From: Enterococcus gilvus ATCC BAA-350
Lineage (GTDB): Bacteria; Bacillota; Bacilli; Lactobacillales; Enterococcaceae
Direction of reading: 5' to 3'
Length of the DNA stretch: 64,000 bases
Assembly: GCF_000407545.1 (NCBI RefSeq)
Contig: NZ_ASWH01000001.1
Coordinates: 124,001-188,000 of the forward strand
Positions 8,446 to 17,159 of the stretch are shown one piece after another. The position numbers were made by a program, and so were the translations under genes. Under the pieces are notes generated by a model. It had not been told where the DNA came from and searched no databases. It saw only the letters and a program-made list of their open reading frames with translations. The first letter of the stretch is position 1. Each line of letters opens with the position of its first letter.

Positions 8446-10587
8446 ATGAACAGAAGGATCAATAAAATTTTATTGGATGCTTTGCATAAAAAGGAAGACT
8501 CCTTGGTCAATTATGCCAAGGTGTTTAAGGTTTCTGAACAAACGATTCGGAACGATCTGAAAGAGATCAATTATCAATTAGAGAATAGCCATGTAGGCAA
8601 GGGGATCTACTTAGAAGACGGCTATTTGAAAATACCAAAGGAGGTCAATGTAAAAGAACTCTTCAAAACCTATGCTTCTTTTCAACAGTATCACTTAACC
8701 CTCGACGAACGCCGAACCATATTGGCACTGCTTCTGATCACCAGTCATGATTATGTAACGACGTATTATCTCTCCGAATACCTCTTAGTTAGTCGAAATA
8801 CCTTGGTCAGCGATATCGAAGCGCTAAAAAAATGGTTTGCGAAGAATGACCTCGTCTTGCTTTCTCATATCGGTAAAGGGTACAAGGTGGCAGGAAATGA
8901 GCTGAAGATCCGAAACGCGATGACAAAACTGATCATCTTCAACGGTCTGTTTGATTATGGGTACGATTACGCGTTGGGGTGGGAGAACAACATCTTCCAA
9001 AATTTATTGCTGGACATCATTGATCCAGACAATCGGTACCAAACGGTAAGCCTGCTGTTGATGGAGGCCGAAAAAGAAGAACAGCTGCAATTGTCTGATT
9101 TTTCCTACCAAGAGATGATCTGCTACTTGATCATCATGATCGAACGAATCAAATTCAATCATCCGATCGAGGCTTCCGAACGCTTGAATGACATGATGGA
9201 AAGCTCGAAATCCAATTTTGCCAAGACGATCGCAAGAAAGATCGAAACGTGTTACGCCATTTCGGCTGGAGAGGGAGAGCTCGGCCATTTGATCTCTATT
9301 TTACGGAGAAAAAGCTATATAAAAAATAATGGACGGAAGATCGATTCGATCGAGATTCAAATTCTTATCAATGAGTTTATTTTTAATTTGGCGAGGGAAA
9401 TGGAGATCAAATACTATTTGAACAGCGATTTGTTTGATCTGCTGGAAAATCATTTGAAATTATTGATTTATCGCCTGTCGTTGAATGACAGCGTCGTGAA
9501 TGTCCTCTTTGATGAGATTTATCAGTCGTACCCAGAAATGTTTGAGGTCGTAAAACGAAACTTGGAAAAAATCGAACAGTTTTTAGCGATCGATGTGCAG
9601 CCGAATGAATTGTCCTTTATCGTCATGTATGTCATGGCGATCGTAGAAAACAGCCACAACACCCATTCCAAAGGCCCCATTCGTTTACGGATCGTCTGTA
9701 ATTCTGGCAGCGGGACCGCGCAATTGATCAAAGTAAAGCTGCTCTCGGCCTTTCCGCAAATCGACATTGTGTCGGTGGATTCCTCACACGCACTTCAAAA
9801 GAGTCAACCAGAAGACCAAGATCTGATCGTCAGTACAGTCCCATTGACTGTCGCGCATTCTCCGGTGGTTCTGGTGAACCCGATTTTGACAGAACAGGAT
9901 ATTGTGCGTATCCAAAAGGTGTTGTATAAGATCAAGCCGCGTCATTTTATTGATAAAGGCTACTTGATCACGAAAGAAGAGGCGATGATCGAAGAATTTT
10001 TGCCGATTATCCAAAAATACATTGATGATGGTGAATACCAAAATTTTCTAAGTGACATCGAAACATTTAATCAATTGAACGAACGTCTAACGGAGGAAAG
10101 CGAAGAGATCTGTCGGTTGACCTCCATATTGACGCCGGACCGTGTCCTGTTAGAGCAACACAGCAGCAACTGGCAATTTGCCGTGGAAGCCGCAGGGAAA
10201 TTTCTGCTGCGAGATAATCTGATCACCCCTGATTATATCCAAGCCATGATCCAAATGGTGGTTGATTACGATTCCTATATCGTGATCTCTCCCGGGGTAG
10301 CGATCCCCCATGCCGAATTTTCTCATGGAGCGAAGAAAATCGGCGCAAGCTTTGTCCGTTTAAAAGAGCCCGTCGCCTTCAATCACCAAAAGAATGATCC
10401 GGTAAAGTACGTGATTGCTTTTTCACTGCCGGAAGGTGTGTCGATCGGGACGTGTTTGTACTATTTCACAGAGATTTTAGCAACAGAGGATTTTTTAACA
10501 TTGATGGACCAGTGTCGATCGGAAGAAGCGGTCATGAGTCAGTTAAAAAAATTAGAAGATAAAGTGATGGGATTTCCTTATGAATAA
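8446..10587 (+). CDS. PRD-containing PTS regulator (BglG/MtlR-type antiterminator or activator with EIIB- and EIIA-like domains)
   Basis: The product (713 aa) begins with winged-helix modules (residues about 5-60, SEQTIRNDL; second about 85-150, LLVSRNTLVSDIEALKKW). Two PRD domains follow (about 190-290 and 300-405). Then comes a GatB-like EIIB domain with a cysteine in IVCNSGSGTAQ (about 415) and an EIIA-type domain with a phospho-histidine in GVAIPHAE (about 615). Such proteins are switched by PTS phosphorylation and activate the neighbouring sugar operon. The ATG at 8446 is preferred to the GTG at 8437, because AGAGG sits eight bases before it. The gene overlaps the EIIA gene by eight bases. 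Confidence 0.87.
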   Translation: MNRRINKILLDALHKKEDSLVNYAKVFKVSEQTIRNDLKEINYQLENSHVGKGIYLEDGYLKIPKEVNVKELFKTYASFQQYHLTLDERRTILALLLITSHDYVTTYYLSEYLLVSRNTLVSDIEALKKWFAKNDLVLLSHIGKGYKVAGNELKIRNAMTKLIIFNGLFDYGYDYALGWENNIFQNLLLDIIDPDNRYQTVSLLLMEAEKEEQLQLSDFSYQEMICYLIIMIERIKFNHPIEASERLNDMMESSKSNFAKTIARKIETCYAISAGEGELGHLISILRRKSYIKNNGRKIDSIEIQILINEFIFNLAREMEIKYYLNSDLFDLLENHLKLLIYRLSLNDSVVNVLFDEIYQSYPEMFEVVKRNLEKIEQFLAIDVQPNELSFIVMYVMAIVENSHNTHSKGPIRLRIVCNSGSGTAQLIKVKLLSAFPQIDIVSVDSSHALQKSQPEDQDLIVSTVPLTVAHSPVVLVNPILTEQDIVRIQKVLYKIKPRHFIDKGYLITKEEAMIEEFLPIIQKYIDDGEYQNFLSDIETFNQLNERLTEESEEICRLTSILTPDRVLLEQHSSNWQFAVEAAGKFLLRDNLITPDYIQAMIQMVVDYDSYIVISPGVAIPHAEFSHGAKKIGASFVRLKEPVAFNHQKNDPVKYVIAFSLPEGVSIGTCLYYFTEILATEDFLTLMDQCRSEEAVMSQLKKLEDKVMGFPYE

Positions 10588-11044
10588 ATTACTGAGAAAA
10601 GAGAATGAGAAATTTTTATATTATTCCTTCGATGAAGAGGAAAAAGAAGCGCTGCTTGCTGAAATGAGTGCGGTTTTGATTGATGCCGGCTTTGTTTATG
10701 AGAGCTATCAACCAGCGGTCATCGAGCGTGAACGAGTCTTTCCGACGGGCCTTCCCACGCAAGGACTCAGTGTTGCGATCCCTCATACAGATTCGGACCA
10801 TGTAAAAAAGGAGGGGTTTCTGGTAGGGGTACTGGAGAAGCCCGTGCGCTTTGAGATGATGGCCAGCAAGGATGTTTTTTTAGAAGTGGAGCTTGTTTTT
10901 ATGCTGGCGATCAAAGAGCCAGAAGATCAATTGGCGATGTTGCAAAAGCTGATGCTGCTATGTCAGGATGAAAAAAATTTACAGTTGCTCAAGTCAAAAG
11001 AGAAGGTTGTTGAGGTGGAACAATTATTGAAAACTATTCAGTAA
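10580..11044 (+). CDS. PTS EIIA component, galactitol/fructose-type
   Basis: A 154-aa cytoplasmic EIIA. The phosphorylated histidine lies in GLSVAIPHTDSDHV (about residue 70). It takes phosphate from HPr and passes it to the EIIB of the same operon. It overlaps the regulator by eight bases and is followed by EIIC after 12 bases, a typical gatABC-like order, here A-C-B. The exact sugar is not determined by this subunit. Confidence 0.85.
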   Translation: MNKLLRKENEKFLYYSFDEEEKEALLAEMSAVLIDAGFVYESYQPAVIERERVFPTGLPTQGLSVAIPHTDSDHVKKEGFLVGVLEKPVRFEMMASKDVFLEVELVFMLAIKEPEDQLAMLQKLMLLCQDEKNLQLLKSKEKVVEVEQLLKTIQ

Positions 11045-11056
11045 AGGAGAATAACA

Positions 11057-12469
11057 ATGGTAGATATGTTAAAAGCGGGAGTTAACTATATCCTGGATCT
11101 TGGTGCAGCCGCGATGCTGCCAATTATTTTGACTGTTTTTGGGTTGGTGCTCGGTCAAAAACTGAGTAAATCGTTTCGTGCGGGGTTGACGGTAGGAATC
11201 GGGTTTACGGGCTTGAATCTAGTCATCGGCTTGCTTTCAGATTCTATCGGCAAGTCCTCTCAAGCCATGATCGAACGCTTGGGACTGCAATTAGATATTT
11301 TGGATGTCGGGTGGCCGATCGGAGCAGCCATCACGTTTGCAACACCGATCGCAGTGGTTTTGATCCCAGTAATTTTTATTTTTAATATTATTCTATTGCG
11401 ATTTAACCTGACAAAAACGATGGACGTGGATTTGTGGAATTATTGGCATTTGATTTTCCCAGGTGCGATGATCTATTATGCGACAAACTCGATTTGGATC
11501 GCGATCGTCTGCTCACTGATCAATACGTTTGTGATCTTTAAATTGGCCGATTGGACGGCGCCAGCGGTGGAGCATTTCTTTGGTCTTCCGGGCATATCAT
11601 TGCCCCACGGGGAGACGGTGAATTTTGCGCCTTTGACCTATGCGCTGAATCGTGTGTGGGACAAGGTGCCGGGCATCAATAAAATCGATATCAACGCGAA
11701 AAACTTGAAGGACCGCCTGGGTATCTTCGGCGAGCCGATGATGATCGGCCTGGTATTAGGAGTTGGGATGGGCTTGCTGGCGGGCTATGATTCGCAAGCG
11801 ATCATCCAATTGGGTGTCCAAACGTCGGCAGTCATGATCTTGATGCCGCGAATGGTGGCATTACTAATGGAAGGGCTTTCTCCGATTGCGGAAGGAGCGA
11901 AAACCTTTATTCAAAAACGTTTCCCAGGAAAAGAAGTATACATTGGGCTAGATGCAGCGGTAGTGACGGCACATCCGGCGATCATTACAGTGGCGCTGCT
12001 GATGGTACCGATCACGATTTTACTCGCGGCTGTCTTACCGTTTAATCGTCTCTTGCCTTTCGCTGATTTGGCCGTGCTGCCGTTTACGGTGATTTGGTCG
12101 GTGGCAGCGTCAAAGGGAAATATTTTCAGAGGGCTGTTGAATTCGATCGCTTCTGTTTGTATCGTCTTGTTCATCGCGACCAATTTAGGGGCTTTGACGA
12201 CGACGATGGCTCACGCGGTAGGCTTTGCTTTTCCTGAAGGGGCAACGATGATCTCTGGGATCGACATGAGCAGTCATATCACATTATGGATCATGCTGAA
12301 GCTGATCGATCCGTCCAATCTGCCGGCCTTTATGGCAGGGGCGATCGCCTTAGTGATGTACGGTGCCTTATGGTTCTGGACACGCAACGATATTAAAAAG
12401 CAGTATGGGTTGCCTACAGGAAAAGATGACCCAGACAATACGATCAAAGGAGCCGAGTTGAATGAATAA
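11057..12469 (+). CDS. PTS EIIC component, GAT (galactitol) family
   Basis: The membrane channel of the PTS, 470 aa with about ten hydrophobic segments. It belongs to the EIIC-GAT family, as judged by the N-terminal GVNYILDLGAAAMLPIILTVFG, the repeated glycine-rich GFTGLNLVIGLL and the C-terminal IALVMYGALWFWTRNDIKKQYG. Family members carry galactitol and related sugar alcohols or pentitols. AAAGGAG lies before the ATG at 11057. Its 3' end overlaps EIIB by eight bases. Together with two dehydrogenases in the locus, this suggests uptake and oxidation of a polyol. Confidence 0.88.
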   Translation: MVDMLKAGVNYILDLGAAAMLPIILTVFGLVLGQKLSKSFRAGLTVGIGFTGLNLVIGLLSDSIGKSSQAMIERLGLQLDILDVGWPIGAAITFATPIAVVLIPVIFIFNIILLRFNLTKTMDVDLWNYWHLIFPGAMIYYATNSIWIAIVCSLINTFVIFKLADWTAPAVEHFFGLPGISLPHGETVNFAPLTYALNRVWDKVPGINKIDINAKNLKDRLGIFGEPMMIGLVLGVGMGLLAGYDSQAIIQLGVQTSAVMILMPRMVALLMEGLSPIAEGAKTFIQKRFPGKEVYIGLDAAVVTAHPAIITVALLMVPITILLAAVLPFNRLLPFADLAVLPFTVIWSVAASKGNIFRGLLNSIASVCIVLFIATNLGALTTTMAHAVGFAFPEGATMISGIDMSSHITLWIMLKLIDPSNLPAFMAGAIALVMYGALWFWTRNDIKKQYGLPTGKDDPDNTIKGAELNE

Positions 12470-12740
12470 AAAACATATTTTAATTGCTTGCGGCACAGGT
12501 GTCGCTACATCGACCGTGGTGTGTATGCGCGTCAAAGAAGAGTTAGAAAAGAACAATATCCCGGCAACAGTGGAGCAGTGTAAAGTATCCGAGCTGCCGT
12601 CGAAAATCCATGGTGCGGATCTTGTCGTGACAACGACGGCCTACGAGAGTGAGGATATCCCAGTGATTCGCGCGCTGTCTTTCTTGACGGGGATCGGGAT
12701 CGAAGCAGACGTACAAAAGATCGTGGATATTTTGAGCTAA
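12462..12740 (+). CDS. PTS EIIB component, galactitol family
   Basis: A 92-aa EIIB with the phosphorylated cysteine in LIACGTGVATST (residue about 10), followed by the usual alpha/beta pattern ending in ALSFLTGIGIEADVQKIVDILS. It carries phosphate from EIIA to the incoming sugar at EIIC. Overlap with EIIC indicates translational coupling. Confidence 0.9.
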   Translation: MNKKHILIACGTGVATSTVVCMRVKEELEKNNIPATVEQCKVSELPSKIHGADLVVTTTAYESEDIPVIRALSFLTGIGIEADVQKIVDILS

Positions 12741-12752
12741 AGGAGCAGGCGC

Positions 12753-13490
12753 ATGAAAGGGAAAGTAGCAGTAGTCACTGGTGCCGCTAAGGGCATCGGC
12801 AAAGCGATCGCCGAAAGATTCGCCGCAGCAGGCGCGAAGACAGTGATCGTAGATTTTGATCAAGACAGCGGTGAACAGACGGCGGCCGAATTTTCCGCAC
12901 GTTTTTCTGAATCGCTATTCATCAAAACCGATGTTTCAGATCCTGAAGCGGTCAAAAAGGCGAGTCAGCAAGCGATGGCGCATTTCAAGCGGATCGATAT
13001 TTTAGTCATCAATGCCGGCATCAGCTATTTGCATACGATGGAGGATATTTCGATTGAAGAATGGCAGCGTGTCTTGCGTATTAATTTGGACGGCTCGTTT
13101 TACACCTTGAAGGCATTCTCTGGACCGATCCTGGAACAGGAAGGGAAAATCATCTTTATTACTTCTGGTTCAGCGATCACAGGGACCGGCGGCGGCATGC
13201 ATTATGCTTCTTCCAAAGCGGGACAGCATGGTTTGATGCGGGCTGCTTCGAAGGAATTTGGACCAAGAGGAGTGAACGTGAATGCGATCGCGCCGCGGGT
13301 GATCCAGACGGATATATTGGATACCCTCTATCCAGATGATGCTAGTCGAGAAGCGTTAGTAAAGAAGATCCCGATTCAACGGATCGGTCAGCCAGAGGAT
13401 ATCGCGAACTTGGCCTTGTTCTTGGCACGTCCAGAGAGTTCGTATATCCATGGACAGATCATTCTAGCAGATGGGGGAAGAACCTATTAA
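12753..13490 (+). CDS. Short-chain dehydrogenase/reductase
   Basis: A 245-aa classical SDR. NAD(P) binding is at VVTGAAKGIGKAIA and the NAG motif is VINAGISYL. The catalytic Ser/Tyr/Lys are visible as ITSGSA and YASSKAGQHG, and the C-terminus IILADGGRTY fits the family. In the PTS operon it most probably oxidises the phosphorylated polyol, as sorbitol-6-phosphate dehydrogenases of this family do. The substrate is inferred from context only. AAAGGAG precedes the ATG. Confidence 0.85.
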   Translation: MKGKVAVVTGAAKGIGKAIAERFAAAGAKTVIVDFDQDSGEQTAAEFSARFSESLFIKTDVSDPEAVKKASQQAMAHFKRIDILVINAGISYLHTMEDISIEEWQRVLRINLDGSFYTLKAFSGPILEQEGKIIFITSGSAITGTGGGMHYASSKAGQHGLMRAASKEFGPRGVNVNAIAPRVIQTDILDTLYPDDASREALVKKIPIQRIGQPEDIANLALFLARPESSYIHGQIILADGGRTY

Positions 13491-13499
13491 GGAGAGCAT

Positions 13500-13778
13500 A
13501 TGAAAACTATTTTAGTGGTCACGGGGACGTCAGAAAACAAACGAAACTTTGCAGTAACCTACATTGACACCTATATGAAGGAACAAGGAATCTCCGATGT
13601 TTCAGTTGTCGGAGAAAGCATCTATGATGTGACAGAAGTGGGAGAAGACATTTCAGCGATCGTGGCGATCGGTCAGCCTCAATTTACGACCGAGCGGCCA
13701 ATCATTGACGGCACCCCGTTCATTACGAAATTCAATATGGATACTTGCTGCCAGCAGCTGCTTGAGAAAATTTCCTAG
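13500..13778 (+). CDS. EIIB-like protein lacking the phosphorylation cysteine
   Basis: A 92-aa protein ending the PTS operon, nine bases after the SDR gene and with AAGGAG before the ATG. It has the same length as the canonical EIIB upstream and the same succession of segments: strand ILVVTGT, helix, strand, IVAIGQPQF, then PIIDGTPFITKFNMD aligning with PVIRALSFLTGIGIE. The CGTGVATS active-site loop is replaced by TGTSENKR, so the catalytic cysteine is absent. It may be a regulatory or decoy paralogue. I know of no assigned function. The homology call is by eye. Confidence 0.6.
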   Translation: MKTILVVTGTSENKRNFAVTYIDTYMKEQGISDVSVVGESIYDVTEVGEDISAIVAIGQPQFTTERPIIDGTPFITKFNMDTCCQQLLEKIS

Positions 13779-13944
13779 CAAAATACGAATGAATGAAGGC
13801 CAGTGATTTATTTTTTCTGTCGGGCGACCTGCAGCAAAGGAAAATCATTGGTCTTCTATCATTGTGAAATGCCGTGACATTTGTTCCGAAAACCGCGCCG
13901 TTGGAACATCGGATAAAGATGCGCTTGTGAACGAAATCATTTGG

Positions 13945-13981
13945 TGAAAGCGTTGACACTTTCGGCGTCGACTCTTATGAT
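13945..13981 (+). promoter_or_regulatory. Promoter with overlapping cre site for the SorC-regulator/dehydrogenase operon
   Basis: TTGACA (13953-13958), a 17-base spacer and TATGAT (13976-13981) form a near-consensus sigma-A promoter. TGAAAGCGTTGACA (13945-13958) matches the CcpA cre consensus TGNAANCGNTNNCA at every fixed position and covers the -35 box, so CcpA binding would block transcription when preferred sugars are present. Confidence 0.8.
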
Positions 13982-13991
13982 GACAGTGTGA

Positions 13992-14016
13992 CATATGTTA
14001 AATATAGGAACATATG
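13992..14016 (+). promoter_or_regulatory. Inverted repeat downstream of the promoter, likely regulator operator
   Basis: CATATGTT (13992-13999) and AACATATG (14009-14016) are perfect 8-bp arms with nine bases between. They begin about ten bases after the -10 box and lie 50 bases before the SorC-type regulator gene, a position suited to autoregulation. A second TGTTCC/GGAACA pair (13882-13887, 13903-13908) lies further upstream. Confidence 0.5.
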
Positions 14017-14065
14017 ATAATATCTGGTCGCAAATAGAAGAGAATCGTTATAGGAGGGAATAAAG

Positions 14066-15022
14066 ATGAGTTATTCCGACGATGCCCGATTACTGACGGA
14101 GATTGCTTCAATGTATTACGAAGAAGGGGCCAAGCAATCGGAAGTGGCGAAAAAATTCAACATCAGCCGCTCACTGGTTTCTAAATATTTGGCGAAGGCG
14201 CGTTCTTTAGGATTGGTAGAAATTATTATTCATGACGATCTGGTTCATCCGTATCGTCTATTGGAAGAAAAACTGGCAGAGAAGTTTGAGTTGGAAGAAG
14301 TGATCTGCATCGCACCGGCAGCGGCAGAAATGCTGAACAAACGTATAGGCATCGCAGCGGGTAAATACCTGTCTCGCATCCTGACAGGAAATGAAACGGT
14401 CGGGGTCTCAGCCGGAATGGTGGTCCATGAAGCGGCGCAAAATTTTTTGCCGAAGAATCAAATGGAGAATGTTCGTTTTATTCCGCTGGTTGGCGGATTA
14501 GGGCAAGAGCACACCGCTTTACAAGCCAACGTGGTCTGCGAGATTTTTGCCAGAAAGAGCGGCGGCTCGGTGTTGGAGCTGCATGCGCCGATCACAGTGG
14601 ATTCAGCGGAAGCCAAACAAGTATTTATGGCACAATCGTTTATCAAGAACGTGTTTGATAAAGGGAAAAAAGCGGATATCGCGTTAGTCGGGATCGGCGG
14701 CCTGCCTGCCTATTCCACGATGACCAAAGCATATTTGCCAAATGAAGAAGTACCCCTGAGAAAGGAATTATCTGCTGGCAATGTGTCGGGAGATATTTGC
14801 TACAACTTTATTGATGAGGAGGGCGAACTTGCAGAGTGTACGTGGAACGACCGCGTATTAGCGATCAGTTTGACAGAATTGAAGAAGATACCAAAGCGGA
14901 TCGGCATATCTGGCGGCAAGGAAAAAGTCAGCGGGATACGGGCGGCACTGAGAGGGAATTTGGTCAATGTGCTGATCACCGATGAAGAGACAGCGAAAAC
15001 GTTAGTAGAAGAAGATAAATAA
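14066..15022 (+). CDS. SorC/DeoR-family sugar-binding-type transcriptional regulator
   Basis: The product (318 aa) has an N-terminal helix-turn-helix (residues about 18-45, GAKQSEVAKKFNISRSLVSKYL) and a C-terminal SorC effector domain (about 60-315) that in the family binds phosphorylated sugars or other small ligands. It is the first gene of the operon encoding the dehydrogenase complex, 16 bases before the E1 alpha gene, so it presumably controls that complex. The effector is unknown. A strong ribosome binding site (GGAGGG) precedes the ATG. Confidence 0.85.
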   Translation: MSYSDDARLLTEIASMYYEEGAKQSEVAKKFNISRSLVSKYLAKARSLGLVEIIIHDDLVHPYRLLEEKLAEKFELEEVICIAPAAAEMLNKRIGIAAGKYLSRILTGNETVGVSAGMVVHEAAQNFLPKNQMENVRFIPLVGGLGQEHTALQANVVCEIFARKSGGSVLELHAPITVDSAEAKQVFMAQSFIKNVFDKGKKADIALVGIGGLPAYSTMTKAYLPNEEVPLRKELSAGNVSGDICYNFIDEEGELAECTWNDRVLAISLTELKKIPKRIGISGGKEKVSGIRAALRGNLVNVLITDEETAKTLVEEDK

Positions 15023-15037
15023 AATGGAGGCGCATAA

Positions 15038-16042
15038 ATGATGACAGCAACGGAAAACATCTCGATTCCGAATCGAGCAGGATTGACGGATGAAGCGTTC
15101 ATAACGCTTTACCGCAGAATGTGGGAAATCCGATTCTTTGATGAGAAGGTCGATCAATTATTTGCGAAAGGCTTGATCCACGGAACGACTCACTTGGCAG
15201 TCGGACAAGAATCCACCGCGGCGGGCAGTGGCGCTGTTTTGAGAAAAACGGACTGGATCACCGCCACGCACCGCGGGCATGGGCAAACCATCGCCAAAGG
15301 GACGAATATCAATGAAATGATGGCGGAGCTCTTCGGTCGGACGACTGGAACCAACAATGGGAAAGGCGGCTCCATGCATATCGCCGATCTAGATACAGGA
15401 AATCTTGGCGCAAACGGCATCGTCGGCGGCGGATTCCCGATCGCAACGGGGGCTGCGTTGACTTCAAAGATCAAAGGGGATGACAAGGTGGCGCTGGCCT
15501 ACGCAGGCGACGGTTCGACCAATGAGGGGAGCTTCCATGAATCCTTGAACTTGGCGTCGATCTGGGCATTGCCTGTGGTCTTCTTTATTGAAAACAATCA
15601 ATACGGAATGAGCGGTCCCTTCAAAACCATGATGAATGTGGAGCGGTTGTCAGAGCGGGCGAAAGCCTACGGGATCGAAGGGGTCACGATCGAAGGAAAT
15701 GACGTGATCGAGGTCATCAACACCACCTATGATGCGGTCGAAAAAGCCCGTCGCGGGGAAGGGCCAACCTTGATCGAGGCCATGACCTATCGTTGGAAAG
15801 GCCACTCAAAATCCGATGCGAAGAAATACCGTACGAAGGAAGAGGAAGAAGACTGGCGCAAGAATCATGACCCAATCAAATTGGCTCGTGAGAAGTTTGT
15901 GGCCGCAGGGATCTTCACGGAAGATGAAGCAGAAGAGATTCGTTTAGCAGCCAAACAAGCGATCGAAGACGCGGTGACCTTTGCAGAAGAAAGCCCGATG
16001 CCGGCGATCGAGACGATGTTTGAAGACGTTTATTCAGATTAG
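15038..16042 (+). CDS. acoA: Thiamine-diphosphate-dependent dehydrogenase E1 alpha subunit (acetoin dehydrogenase type)
   Basis: The 334-aa E1 alpha subunit. It contains the thiamine diphosphate motif GDGSTNEGSFHESLNLASIW, the conserved GGSMHIAD and HRGHG segments and the terminal MTYRWKGHSKSD. With the beta subunit it decarboxylates a 2-oxoacid or cleaves acetoin and transfers the acyl group to E2 lipoamide. Its short length and similarity to AcoA favour acetoin dehydrogenase over pyruvate dehydrogenase, which in enterococci is a separate locus. That choice is moderately secure. TGGAGG precedes the ATG. Confidence 0.8.
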   Translation: MMTATENISIPNRAGLTDEAFITLYRRMWEIRFFDEKVDQLFAKGLIHGTTHLAVGQESTAAGSGAVLRKTDWITATHRGHGQTIAKGTNINEMMAELFGRTTGTNNGKGGSMHIADLDTGNLGANGIVGGGFPIATGAALTSKIKGDDKVALAYAGDGSTNEGSFHESLNLASIWALPVVFFIENNQYGMSGPFKTMMNVERLSERAKAYGIEGVTIEGNDVIEVINTTYDAVEKARRGEGPTLIEAMTYRWKGHSKSDAKKYRTKEEEEDWRKNHDPIKLAREKFVAAGIFTEDEAEEIRLAAKQAIEDAVTFAEESPMPAIETMFEDVYSD

Positions 16043-16053
16043 GATACCGGTTT

Positions 16054-16140
16054 GCCAGCTTTACTTCTTGCTTTAGCAAGCTAGTAAAATGGGATGCGCG
16101 ATGACGATCAAACTTATTTTTCCTTTAGAAAAATAAATAC
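16054..16140 (+). repeat. Double-hairpin repeat, copy 1 (between E1 alpha and E1 beta genes)
   Basis: Starts GCCAG. The first hairpin is TTTACTTCTTGC / GCAAGCTAGTAAA around a TTTA loop (16060-16088). A linker GGGATGCGCGATGACGAT follows. The second hairpin is TTATTTTTC / GAAAAATAA (16114-16136). The same two-hairpin plan with different stem bases recurs at 48871-49118 and 56126-56426. It lies inside an operon without a T-run long enough to be a clear terminator, so it may shape mRNA stability between the two genes. Confidence 0.7.
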
Positions 16141-16168
16141 TTTAGTACGAAATAGGAGGAGCAAAATA

Positions 16169-17146
16169 ATGAGAGAAATCACTTACGCGGAAGCAGTCAG
16201 AGAAGCGATGTCTGAAGCGATGCGAGAAGATGAAGATATTTTCATGTTAGGCGAAGACATCGGCGTTTATGGCGGCGCGTTTGGTGTGAGTCGCGGGATG
16301 GTAGAGGAATTCGGGGAAGAGCGGGTTCGTTCCACGCCGATCTCTGAATCGGTGATCGCGGGCGCTGCCGTGGGTTCGGCGATGACGGGGATGCGGCCGA
16401 TTTTTGAGATTCAGTTTTCGGATTTCATTACGATCGCTCTGGATCAAATCGTCAACCAAGCAGCGAAGATTCGCTACATGTATGGCGGAAAAGCCAAGAT
16501 TCCATTGGTGATGCGGACTCCTGGCGGCTCAGGGACAGGCGCGGCAGCGCAGCACTCGCAAAGTTTGGAAAACTGGACAGCTCATGTTCCTGGTTTAAAA
16601 GTCATTCAACCAGCAACGGCTTATGATGCGAAGGGTCTGCTGCACGCAGCCATCGAAGACAACAACCCAGTCATGTTTTATGAGCACAAGCTCTGCTATC
16701 GGACGACTTCGGACGTGCCTGAAGGAAAATACACGATCCCGATCGGTGTGGCAGATATCAAACGAGAAGGAACGGATATTTCTGTCGTAGCCACAGGGAT
16801 CATGGTGCATAAAGCACTGGAAGCAGCCGATTTTTTGGCAGAAGAAGGCATCCAAATCGAAGTGGTCGATCCACGCACGTTGGTCCCGTTGGACAAGCAA
16901 ACGATTATTGATTCGGTTGTTAAGACAGGGAGAGCGGTCGTTGTGACGGAAGCAGTCAAGCGCAGCGGATTCAGTGCCGAATTAGCTAGTGTGATCGCAG
17001 AGGAAGAATGCTTTGATTTCTTAGATGCGCCGATCATTCGTTTAGCCGGTCAAGAAATTCCGATGCCGTACCATCCAGAGCTTGAGAAAAAAGCAGTTCC
17101 TCAGGTTGAAGACATTGTCGACGCTTGTCGCGGATTGATGGCATAG
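16169..17146 (+). CDS. acoB: Thiamine-diphosphate-dependent dehydrogenase E1 beta subunit (acetoin dehydrogenase type)
   Basis: A 325-aa beta subunit of the E1 heterotetramer, with the typical start [14 protein letters not shown], the [17 protein letters not shown] loop, TPISES, and a C-terminal transketolase domain with [11 protein letters not shown]. The ATG at 16169 is chosen because AGGAGG lies seven to eight bases upstream. The open frame continues to 16094 only through the intergenic repeat element. It lies between E1 alpha and E2 in the usual alpha-beta-E2-E3 order. Confidence 0.87.
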   Translation: MREITYAEAVREAMSEAMREDEDIFMLGEDIGVYGGAFGVSRGMVEEFGEERVRSTPISESVIAGAAVGSAMTGMRPIFEIQFSDFITIALDQIVNQAAKIRYMYGGKAKIPLVMRTPGGSGTGAAAQHSQSLENWTAHVPGLKVIQPATAYDAKGLLHAAIEDNNPVMFYEHKLCYRTTSDVPEGKYTIPIGVADIKREGTDISVVATGIMVHKALEAADFLAEEGIQIEVVDPRTLVPLDKQTIIDSVVKTGRAVVVTEAVKRSGFSAELASVIAEEECFDFLDAPIIRLAGQEIPMPYHPELEKKAVPQVEDIVDACRGLMA

Positions 17147-17159
17147 GGGGGCGGAAAAA

